Below, one piece after another: positions 15,331 to 21,982 of a stretch of DNA of 24,965 bases. How positions within the stretch are numbered: the first letter of the stretch is position 1; every line of letters begins with the position of its first letter. The stretch comes from Bacillota bacterium (lineage in GTDB: Bacteria; Bacillota; Clostridia; Acetivibrionales; Acetivibrionaceae), in NCBI GenBank assembly GCA_023421115.1, contig JAEZUI010000057.1:1-24965 (forward strand), read 5' to 3'. Both the position numbers and the translations under genes were made by a program. A model generated the notes under the pieces. The model was not told the origin of the DNA. It searched no databases and saw only the letters and a list, made by a program, of their open reading frames with translations.

Positions 15331-15951
15331 ATGGTAAACTTCGTTGAAAAAACAGGAAAAACTGTACAGGAAGCTATTGATTTGGCGATTGAAGAATTGC
15401 AGTGTGATAGAGATAATGTTGATATAGAAGTTATCGAAGAAGGTGCAAAGGGAATTTTTGGATTAATTGGCAATAAAGTGGCGAGAGTTAAGGTCACTAT
15501 TAAAGAATCCAATTCAGAGAAGGCCAAAGAGTTTTTAGTGAGTGTATTGGAGAAAATGAATGTTGATGCGGAGATAATTGCCGAAGAAACTGAAGATTCC
15601 ATACTCCTTAAAGTTAAGGGAGATGATATAGGTATTGTCATAGGAAGAAGGGGTGAAACTTTAGATTCGCTTCAGTACTTGACAAGCCTTGTTGTCAATA
15701 AGAGTAAGGAAGATTATAAGAGAGTAGTAATAGATATTGAAAATTACAGGCAAAAAAGAGAGGAAACATTGGTTAAACTTGCAAACAGACTAGCAGACAG
15801 AGTGGTTAAATACAAGAAGAATATTACACTAGAACCAATGAATCCATATGAGAGAAGAGTTATACATTCTTCACTTCAGAATCACAAATATGTAGAGACT
15901 TATAGTATCGGAGAAGAACCAAATAGAAAGGTAATTATTACACTTAAATAA
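15331..15951 (+). CDS. jag: Jag/KhpB RNA-binding protein
   Basis: Jag (KhpB/EloR) is an RNA-binding protein linked to cell elongation and envelope control in Gram-positive bacteria. The 206-aa protein has a Jag N-terminal domain (1-50, VEKTGKTVQEAIDLAIEELQ), a KH domain with the GRRG loop (105-108), and an R3H domain with the R-x3-H motif (R175, H179, in NPYERRVIHSSLQNH). Its ATG follows the yidC stop with no gap, and AAGGAGG lies within the end of yidC, so translation is coupled. It ends the rpmH-jag segment, and a repeat-derived hairpin with a T-rich tail follows. Confidence 0.95.
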   Translation: MVNFVEKTGKTVQEAIDLAIEELQCDRDNVDIEVIEEGAKGIFGLIGNKVARVKVTIKESNSEKAKEFLVSVLEKMNVDAEIIAEETEDSILLKVKGDDIGIVIGRRGETLDSLQYLTSLVVNKSKEDYKRVVIDIENYRQKREETLVKLANRLADRVVKYKKNITLEPMNPYERRVIHSSLQNHKYVETYSIGEEPNRKVIITLK

Positions 15952-15975
15952 AAAGTTTATTTAAGTTGATCTAAG

Positions 15976-16110
15976 CTATAAGGCCATTTCTAAAAATAAC
16001 TATACAATATTAAAGAATATATTTAAAATGGCTTTATTTTTAGCTGTTTATGTGGTTCAGGAGACTTTTTTCTTGGGCCATTTTTTGACTTAGGTGTTTC
16101 AAAAAATTTA
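15976..16110 (+). repeat. Dispersed repeat, copy R7 between jag and mnmE
   Basis: Left-end sequence AAGGCCATTTCTAAAAATAA (15980) and CTATACAATATT match R3 and R9. The rest diverges, then GGGCCATTTTTTGACTTAGG and TGTTTCAAAAAATT (about 16076-16107) resemble the outer flank seen beside R9. It may be a composite or a heavily decayed copy. It fills the gap between two genes of the right arm. Confidence 0.5.
15983..16041 (+). terminator. Possible terminator after jag
   Basis: GCCATTT (15983-15989) and AAATGGC (16026-16032) can pair, with a long AT loop that may fold further. TTTATTTTT follows directly. The left arm belongs to repeat copy R7, so the element may supply termination between jag and mnmE. 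Confidence 0.45.
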
Positions 16111-16134
16111 CTTCCACAAATTTGGAGGATTATT

Positions 16135-17517
16135 ATGTTGTCTGACCATGATACAATTGCAGCTATTTCTACACCACACGGAAATGGTGGAATAGGTATA
16201 ATAAGAATTAGCGGAGAAAAAGCTTTCTCTATAGCAAAAGAGATATTTGAAGGTAAAAAAAAATTTGATGAAATAAAAACCCATACAATAAATTATGGAA
16301 AAATAATAAACTCAGTGACAGGTGAAATTTTAGACGAAGTTCTTCTTTCTAAAATGATAAAGCCTAATACATTTACTACAGAAGATGTTGTAGAAATAAA
16401 TTGTCATGGAGGCTCAATAGTTTTAAAAAATATACTTGAACTTATACTGAGAAAAGGTGCTAGACTTGCAGAACCAGGAGAGTTCACAAAACGTGCTTTC
16501 CTAAATGGAAGGTTGGATTTATCTCAGGCCGAGGCTGTAATAGATCTTATAAATGCAAAAACAAGTGAAAGTTCAAAGGCAGCTATAGAGCAGCTTGAAG
16601 GAAAATTGTCATTAAAACTTAAAGAAGCAAGAAGTAAGCTTATTGAGCTTTTAGCACATATTGAAGTTACAGTTGATTATCCGGAACATGATATAGAGGA
16701 GATTACTGGGCAGAGAATATGTTCAGAAATTAAAGATATAAAGGAAAAGTTAAAAAATATTATTAAGGGTTTTGAAAAGGGAAGAATAATTAGAGAAGGA
16801 ATAAACGCTGTAATTATAGGAAGACCTAATGTTGGAAAATCTTCGCTTTTAAATGAGTTGACCGGAAAAAACAGGGCTATAGTAACTGATATACCGGGAA
16901 CAACCAGAGACATTATTGAAGACTATATAAATTTAAATGGAGTACCTGTCAGAATTATTGATACGGCAGGAATCAGAGAGACTGAGGATTTGGTTGAAAA
17001 AATAGGAGTTGAAAAGACACATAGAGAGTTGGATTCTGCAGATTTGATAATAATGATGATAGATGTTAATAAGGGAATAGAAAAAGAGGATTTAGAAATT
17101 TTAGACAGGATTAAGAATAAAAAGTCTATTATAATTTTAAATAAAATAGATCTTGTAAATGAAGAGAAATTAACTGAAATTGAGAGAAATATTGGCGATA
17201 GAAAAATTATAAGAATGTCACTAAAAGAAGAAATAGGCACAACTGAACTTGGAGATGCAGTAGTTGAACTTTTTATGAAGGGTGAAGTAAGTATTAACAA
17301 TGAAGTTTTAATAACAAATGTAAGGCACAAAAATCTGATTGATAAAGCAATAGAGAGTATTGATTTTGCAATAGGTGCCCATGAAAGTGGGATGCCCTTG
17401 GATATGATAACAATAGATATAGTAAATTCGGCACAGTATTTAGGTGAAATAACAGGGGAATCTGTGAGTGAAGATGTCATGAATGAAATATTTAGCAGGT
17501 TTTGTCTGGGAAAGTGA
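16135..17517 (+). CDS. mnmE: tRNA modification GTPase MnmE
   Basis: With MnmG, MnmE makes the (c)mnm5 modification at U34 of certain tRNAs. The 460-aa length is normal. It has an N-terminal folate-binding domain (1-118), a helical domain with the inserted G domain: G1 GRPNVGKS (229-236), G3 DTAG (276-279), G4 NKID. The C-terminal motif FCLGK (456-460) keeps the essential cysteine C457. GGAGG lies 7 nt before the ATG. The mnmG start is 11 bp after the stop, so the two partners are co-transcribed. The leader contains repeat copy R7. Confidence 0.97.
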   Translation: MLSDHDTIAAISTPHGNGGIGIIRISGEKAFSIAKEIFEGKKKFDEIKTHTINYGKIINSVTGEILDEVLLSKMIKPNTFTTEDVVEINCHGGSIVLKNILELILRKGARLAEPGEFTKRAFLNGRLDLSQAEAVIDLINAKTSESSKAAIEQLEGKLSLKLKEARSKLIELLAHIEVTVDYPEHDIEEITGQRICSEIKDIKEKLKNIIKGFEKGRIIREGINAVIIGRPNVGKSSLLNELTGKNRAIVTDIPGTTRDIIEDYINLNGVPVRIIDTAGIRETEDLVEKIGVEKTHRELDSADLIIMMIDVNKGIEKEDLEILDRIKNKKSIIILNKIDLVNEEKLTEIERNIGDRKIIRMSLKEEIGTTELGDAVVELFMKGEVSINNEVLITNVRHKNLIDKAIESIDFAIGAHESGMPLDMITIDIVNSAQYLGEITGESVSEDVMNEIFSRFCLGK

Positions 17518-17527
17518 GAGGAAATTT

Positions 17528-19414
17528 ATGGAGTTTATAGCAGACGAATATGATGTGATAGTTGTTGGAGCTGGACATGCGGGATGTGAAGCTGCACTTG
17601 CTGCAGCTAGACTTGGTGTGAAAACAGCTGTTTTTGCCATAAATCTGGATAGTATAGCAAATATGCCGTGTAATCCTAATATTGGTGGTACGGCTAAAGG
17701 ACACCTTGTAAGAGAAATTGATGCTCTTGGGGGTGAGATGGGTAAAAATGCCGATAAAACTTTTATACAATCAAAAATATTAAATAAAGCTAAAGGTCCT
17801 GCAGTTTATTCTCTTAGAGCACAAATAGATAGGAGAAATTATCAGACAGAGATGAAAAATACGCTCGAACTTCAGGAAAACCTAGATGTTAAACAGGGTG
17901 AGATAATTGAAATATTGAGAGAGAAAAAGGACGGCAATTATATAATAACCGGAGTTCGGACTCATACAGGTACTATATACAAATGCAAGGCGGCTATACT
18001 TACAACAGGAACATTTCTTAAAGCAAAAATAATTATTGGTGATGTAAGTTATAGTGGAGGTCCTGATGGACTTTTTCCCGCGGACAGACTTTCGGACAGC
18101 CTTAAGGAAATGGGAATTGAACTGATAAGATTAAAAACAGGTACACCGGCTAGGTTGAATAGAAGAAGTATTGATTTCTCAAAGATGGAAGAACAACCCG
18201 GAGATGAAACAATAGTACCTTTTTCCTTTGAGACTGAGGAAATTAAGAAGGATCAAGTGTCATGTTATCTTACGTACACAAACAGTAAAACACATGAAGT
18301 AATAAGGGCTAATATTCATAGATCTCCCCTTTATGGAGGGGTTATTGAAGGGGTTGGACCACGCTATTGTCCTTCAATAGAAGATAAAGTAGTACGATTT
18401 GCTGACAAGGAATCTCATCAGGTTTTTGTTGAGCCTATGGGACTTAATACTCAGGAGATGTATTTGCAGGGAATGTCAACAAGTCTTCCGGAAGATGTTC
18501 AGATAGAGATGATGAAAACACTTCCCGGTCTTGAGAATGTATCGGTTATGAGAAGTGCTTATGCAATTGAATACGATGGAATAAATTCAATGCAGCTAAA
18601 TCTGTCCTTAGAATTTAAACATATAGAAGGCTTGTTTTCAGCAGGACAAATAAACGGAAGTTCAGGATATGAAGAAGCAGGTGCACAGGGAATTATGGCA
18701 GGAATAAATGCAGCACGAAAAATTAAAGGAGAAGAACCCATAATATTGGACAGATCTGAGGCATATATAGGTGTATTGATTGATGATCTCGTAACAAAAG
18801 GGACAAAAGAGCCGTATAGAATGATGACATCGAGATCAGAATACAGGCTTTTATTAAGGCAAGATAATGCTGACATCAGATTGACTCAGATAGGCTATCG
18901 TGCTGGGCTTATAAGTGAGGAAAGATACAGAAAGTTTGAGAAAAAGAAAAGTGAAATTGAAGAGGAAATAAAAAGACTTGATAAAACTCATGTTCCTCCG
19001 AGTGAAAAAGTAAATGCTTTTCTTATAAGCAAAAACAGTACTCCAATTAAAGGTGGAATGAAGCTTAATGATTTGTTGAAAAGACCTGAGCTAGACTATG
19101 ATTCTATTAGAGTTATAGACGAAAATAGACCTGAACTTAGTTTTCAAGTCAGAGAACAGGTGGAGATTACAATAAAATATGAGGGTTATATAAAAAGACA
19201 AATGCAACAGGTTGAGCAATTCAAAAAACTTGAAAGCAGAAAACTAAGTAAGGATATAGATTACTCTGCTATTCAAGGCTTGAGAATTGAGGCTAGGCAA
19301 AAGCTTGACAAGGCTAAACCTGAGTCAGTAGGACAAGCATCAAGAATATTAGGAGTATCTCCAGCAGATATATCGGTTTTACTTATTTATTTAGAGCAAC
19401 ACAGGAGGAAATAA
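17528..19414 (+). CDS. mnmG: tRNA modification enzyme MnmG (GidA)
   Basis: MnmG is the FAD- and NADH-dependent partner of MnmE in the wobble-uridine modification. With the ATG at 17528 (AGAGGA 6 nt upstream) the protein has 628 aa, the usual length. A longer in-frame ATG at 17483 lies within mnmE and is not needed. The Rossmann motif GAGHAG is at 14-19. Further family blocks are MPCNPNIGGTAKGHLVREID and the GSSGYEEAGAQGIMAG stretch, with a C-terminal helical domain ending SVLLIYLEQHRRK. It is directly behind mnmE. rsmG follows after a 141-bp gap filled by repeat R8. Confidence 0.97.
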   Translation: MEFIADEYDVIVVGAGHAGCEAALAAARLGVKTAVFAINLDSIANMPCNPNIGGTAKGHLVREIDALGGEMGKNADKTFIQSKILNKAKGPAVYSLRAQIDRRNYQTEMKNTLELQENLDVKQGEIIEILREKKDGNYIITGVRTHTGTIYKCKAAILTTGTFLKAKIIIGDVSYSGGPDGLFPADRLSDSLKEMGIELIRLKTGTPARLNRRSIDFSKMEEQPGDETIVPFSFETEEIKKDQVSCYLTYTNSKTHEVIRANIHRSPLYGGVIEGVGPRYCPSIEDKVVRFADKESHQVFVEPMGLNTQEMYLQGMSTSLPEDVQIEMMKTLPGLENVSVMRSAYAIEYDGINSMQLNLSLEFKHIEGLFSAGQINGSSGYEEAGAQGIMAGINAARKIKGEEPIILDRSEAYIGVLIDDLVTKGTKEPYRMMTSRSEYRLLLRQDNADIRLTQIGYRAGLISEERYRKFEKKKSEIEEEIKRLDKTHVPPSEKVNAFLISKNSTPIKGGMKLNDLLKRPELDYDSIRVIDENRPELSFQVREQVEITIKYEGYIKRQMQQVEQFKKLESRKLSKDIDYSAIQGLRIEARQKLDKAKPESVGQASRILGVSPADISVLLIYLEQHRRK

Positions 19415-19428
19415 GGTATGTTGTGGAT

Positions 19429-19530
19429 TAAGCCATTTCAAAAAATAACCTATATATTATTTTGATACGCAAAAATGTAAATCAAGTTTTTTGAAATGTC
19501 AGTTGACCAGTTATTTGTTTGGAATAACCT
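19429..19530 (+). repeat. Dispersed repeat, internally deleted copy R8
   Basis: Clean example of both ends: AAGCCATTTCAAAAAATAAC (19430) with CTATATATT, then ATTTTGATACGCAAAAATGT (starting about 19458), AAATCAAG and TTTTTTGAAATGTCAGTTGA, then CCAGTTATT. The central block present in R3 and R9 is missing. Terminal arms GCCATTTCAAAAAA and TTTTTTGAAATGTC are near-perfect inverted repeats. It lies between mnmG and rsmG. Confidence 0.75.
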
Positions 19531-19555
19531 TAACTAAAGATTGGAGAGCTAAACT

Positions 19556-20275
19556 GTGGATAATGAATTGAGAAAACTTCTTTTAGATGGGGCTAATGAA
19601 TTTAATATATCTCTAGAGGAAGAACAAATTGATAAATTTTTTAAATATAAAAATATCCTAAAAGAATGGAACGAAAAGATAAACCTTACAGCCATAGAAG
19701 AAGACCGGGAAGTTATTATAAAACATTTCATAGATTCACTAAGTATTCTTCCACTAATAAAAATCGGAAGTACGACACTTATTGATGTAGGAACAGGTGC
19801 CGGCTTCCCAGGGATTCCAATTAAAATTGCCCGGGAAAGTATTGAAGTTACATTATTGGATTCTTTAGATAAGAGAGTAAAGTTTTTAAATGAGGTTATA
19901 AAAGAGAATGCTTTAAGTGGAATAAAAGCATTACACGGAAGAGCAGAAGAAAAAGGAATTTTACCTGAATTTAGAGAAAAATTTGATATATGCACGGCAA
20001 GGGCAGTTGCAAGTTTACCAGTACTCATTGAGTACTGTATGCCTTTTGTTAAAGTAGGAGGCTTTTTTATAGCAATGAAAGGAAGCAATACAGATGAAAT
20101 TGATAATTCAAAAAAAGCTCTAGATATAATAGGCGGAAAAATTGAAGAAGTTAAAGAATTTAATTTACCTTTTACCGACAGTAAAAGAAGTATATTTATT
20201 ATAAGAAAGTTTCGACAAACTCCGACAAAATACCCGAGAAAAGCAGGTAAACCATCAAAAGAGCCGCTGATTTAA
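19556..20275 (+). CDS. rsmG: 16S rRNA (guanine527-N7)-methyltransferase RsmG (GidB)
   Basis: RsmG methylates N7 of G527 in the 530 loop of 16S rRNA using SAM. The 239-aa protein starts with GTG at 19556 (GGAGAG 8 nt upstream, reading MDNELRKLLL). Motifs include INLTA (42-46), the SAM-binding loop DVGTGAGFPG (77-86), a DSLDKRVKFL segment and TARAVASLPVL. The C-terminus is basic (RQTPTKYPRKAGKPSK). It keeps its standard place between mnmG and noc. In other bacteria loss of RsmG gives low-level streptomycin resistance. Confidence 0.96.
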   Translation: MDNELRKLLLDGANEFNISLEEEQIDKFFKYKNILKEWNEKINLTAIEEDREVIIKHFIDSLSILPLIKIGSTTLIDVGTGAGFPGIPIKIARESIEVTLLDSLDKRVKFLNEVIKENALSGIKALHGRAEEKGILPEFREKFDICTARAVASLPVLIEYCMPFVKVGGFFIAMKGSNTDEIDNSKKALDIIGGKIEEVKEFNLPFTDSKRSIFIIRKFRQTPTKYPRKAGKPSKEPLI

Positions 20276-20491
20276 CCCGCATAATGCAGTAATATAGCGC
20301 ATTTAGACGAACGATTCTTTGTATAAAAAAAAGGAATTAAAAAAAGGTTTGCGAATATTATCCTTATAATTTATTATCAGATACTGGTAATTAAACTTTG
20401 ATTTAACAAGTAATGCATATATTGTTGAATAAGAGGTTTTGATTTTAAAACAAAGGATAAATATTAAAAATTACGAAGGATGGTGTTCGCT

Positions 20492-21325
20492 ATGTTAGAA
20501 AGTAGAATGCAAGTAGCCAGGATTGAAAAGAAGGATGATTTAAAAAACATTACTTATGTTGGAATTGAAAACATAAGGCCTAACCCTTATCAACCAAGAA
20601 AGCAGTTTAACAAGATATCTTTAGAGGAATTAAGTGAGTCAATCAAACAATATGGAGTTATTCAGCCTATTAATGTCAGAAAATTGTCCTCCAACATGTA
20701 TGAGCTTGTTGCAGGAGAGAGAAGGCTAAGAGCTGCTACAATGGCTGGACTTAAGGAAATTCCTGCAATTGTTATAAACATAAATGACAATGATTCTGCA
20801 GTAATGGCTTTAATAGAAAATCTTCAAAGAGAAGATTTAAGTTATATGGAAGAGGCTGAAGGTTATAACAATTTGATTAGTGATCATGGATTTACACAGG
20901 AAGAGCTTGCAACAAAAATAGGTAAAAGTCAGTCGACAATAGCAAATAAAATCCGTTTATTAAAACTTCCTCCTTTAGTAAAAAAGATTCTTGCAGATAA
21001 CAGTCTTACCGAAAGACATGCAAGAGCATTACTAAAATTGCATGATGAACAACTCCAATTAAAAGTTTTAAAAAATGTTTGTGAAAAAGGTCTTAATGTT
21101 AAAAAAACAGAAGATTTGGTAGAAAGAGCTATAGACAGGTTTACAAGACAGGAAAATGAAAAGAAGAATAAGGGAAAATTTACTAGAGCAATAAAAGATA
21201 TTAGAATATTTGTAAATACAATAAAGCAATCGATAGAATTAATGAAAAAATCAGGAGTGGATGCAAAAGCAGCCCAATTTGACAGAGGAAGTTATGTTGA
21301 ATTTATAGTCAGAATACCGAAATAA
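20492..21325 (+). CDS. noc: Nucleoid occlusion protein Noc (ParB paralogue)
   Basis: The ParB-fold protein has 277 aa with the start chosen here. It has GENIRPNPYQPRKQF-type N-terminal sequence, the CTP-binding patch GERRLRA (75-81), and a helix-turn-helix around FTQEELATKIGKSQSTIANKI with TERHARALL. Its place after rsmG is that of B. subtilis Noc, which blocks division over the chromosome. It lacks the KGLGKGL-type ParA-activating N-terminus seen in the parB of this window. The start at 20492 is preferred over the ATG at 20480, because that ATG overlaps the AAGGA Shine-Dalgarno sequence. A long hairpin-rich 3' region follows. An independent parB cannot be excluded by sequence alone. Confidence 0.85.
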   Translation: MLESRMQVARIEKKDDLKNITYVGIENIRPNPYQPRKQFNKISLEELSESIKQYGVIQPINVRKLSSNMYELVAGERRLRAATMAGLKEIPAIVININDNDSAVMALIENLQREDLSYMEEAEGYNNLISDHGFTQEELATKIGKSQSTIANKIRLLKLPPLVKKILADNSLTERHARALLKLHDEQLQLKVLKNVCEKGLNVKKTEDLVERAIDRFTRQENEKKNKGKFTRAIKDIRIFVNTIKQSIELMKKSGVDAKAAQFDRGSYVEFIVRIPK

Positions 21326-21367
21326 TACATAATGTTTATTTAAGAAGTTTAAATTAAAACGGATGAG

Positions 21368-21416
21368 GTGCATTTTAACATCTAGAAGTATTTTAAGGAG
21401 ATATGTTAAAATGCAC
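21368..21416. repeat. Hairpin unit A of a tandem pair
   Basis: GTGCATTTTAACAT (21368-21381) and its exact complement ATGTTAAAATGCAC (21403-21416) form a perfect 14-bp stem around a 21-nt loop. The unit recurs at 21470-21518 with few loop changes. There is no T-run after it, so it is not a standard terminator. Confidence 0.85.
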
Positions 21417-21419
21417 TAG

Positions 21420-21458
21420 GTGGTCAGTATAAGAAATATTTGTTAGCGTGCAGACCAC
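21420..21458 (+). repeat. Intervening hairpin between units A and B
   Basis: GTGGTC (21420-21425) pairs with GACCAC (21453-21458). Inner bases G-T-A-T against G-T-G-C continue the stem after one mismatch, using two wobble pairs. Together with units A and B this makes three consecutive stems. Confidence 0.45.
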
Positions 21459-21469
21459 AAACATATGAA

Positions 21470-21518
21470 GTGCATTTTAACATCTAAAAATATTTTAAAG
21501 TGATATGTTAAAATGCAC
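21470..21518. repeat. Hairpin unit B of a tandem pair
   Basis: Same arms as unit A (GTGCATTTTAACAT at 21470-21483, ATGTTAAAATGCAC at 21505-21518), the same 21-nt loop length, and the same ACTAGGT-type flank. Start-to-start distance is 102 bp. Arms are identical, while the loops differ at a few bases. Confidence 0.85.
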
Positions 21519-21541
21519 TAGGTATTTATAATGAAAAAACT

Positions 21542-21570
21542 GGGAATGATTTAATATCGTTCCTTTTATT
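21542..21570 (+). terminator. noc transcript terminator
   Basis: GGAATGAT (21543-21550) and ATCGTTCC (21556-21563) form an 8-bp stem with one G-U, a 5-nt loop and TTTTATT after it. It closes the noc transcription unit, or a small RNA made of the preceding hairpins. Confidence 0.75.
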
Positions 21571-21631
21571 ATAGAAATGAAACTACATAAGTACACTTGA
21601 ATTTTATTAAATCATGAAAAAAGTGGACAGC

Positions 21632-21659
21632 TTGCTTAAACTTTATTAAAATATATAAT
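21632..21659 (+). promoter_or_regulatory. Candidate gyrA promoter
   Basis: TATAAT (21654-21659) is perfect. The -35 TTGCTT (21632-21637) is weak (three of six), with a 16-bp spacer. The leader to gyrA would be about 315 nt and include the whole of repeat R9. Confidence 0.45.
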
Positions 21660-21684
21660 GGTTAGGTGATTTCTAAATAATAAC

Positions 21685-21836
21685 TATCAATTGCAATTTC
21701 AAAAAACTTGATTTACATTTTTTGCATAGCAAAATAATGTTCCTATGTTTGTAAGCTTTAAGATTCTATGTGGAGCTTTAGAATAAAAATATTGTATAGG
21801 TTATTTTTCTGAAATGGGCCTAAAGTGTTTCAAAAA
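21685..21836 (-). repeat. Dispersed repeat, full-length copy R9 in gyrA leader
   Basis: Reverse complement: TTTAGGCCCATTTCAGAAAA, ATAACCTATACAATATTTTT, a central block, ACAAACATAGGAACATTATT, TTTGCTATGCAAAAAATGTA, AATCAAGTTTTTTGAAATTG. It has the same blocks in the same order as R3 and R4, but in the opposite orientation. The inner part TTTTGC-TAT-GCAAAA is a perfect small hairpin. Confidence 0.75.
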
Positions 21837-21877
21837 AATTATTGGAGGGATTTCTAAATTACAAATTCAATAAAATG

Positions 21878-21898
21878 ATATTTTTTTGAAATGCAAAT
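21878..21898 (+). repeat. Dispersed repeat, right-end fragment R10
   Basis: ATATTTTTTTGAAATGCAAA resembles the right terminus GTTTTTTGAAATGGCAATTG. It lies about 85 bp before gyrA and faces the opposite way to R9. Confidence 0.4.
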
Positions 21899-21982
21899 GA
21901 AAAGCTATTTTTATAAATAGCTTAAAGCAAGAAGGAAGCGAATAATAAAATAAAAAGAAAGTTATAGAAAAGAGGTAAACCG

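Larger units (their letters stand above)
21326..21982. other. noc-gyrA gap (inferred rearrangement junction)
   Basis: No gene is supported. From left to right there are two matching hairpin units with another stem between them (21368-21518), a noc terminator (21542-21570), a candidate gyrA promoter (21632-21659), a full-length repeat R9 in reverse orientation (about 21685-21836), and a right-end fragment of the same repeat (about 21878-21898). In B. subtilis order parA would follow noc here. Confidence 0.75.

Noticed and set aside
16923..17480. Minus-strand open frame of 185 codons, Ser/Ile-rich
   Set aside because: Antisense shadow of mnmE. The composition is that of a reverse-complemented AT-rich gene.
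19549..20088. Minus-strand open frame of 179 codons
   Set aside because: Antisense shadow of rsmG, with no Shine-Dalgarno sequence or recognisable motif.
21402..21430. Tiny leader peptide starting inside hairpin unit A
   Set aside because: The AAGGAG-like sequence is too close to the ATG, and unit B does not keep the frame or the Shine-Dalgarno sequence.
21368..21518. CRISPR-like array
   Set aside because: Only two units, each internally palindromic over 14 bp with a 21-nt loop. No further units and no cas genes.
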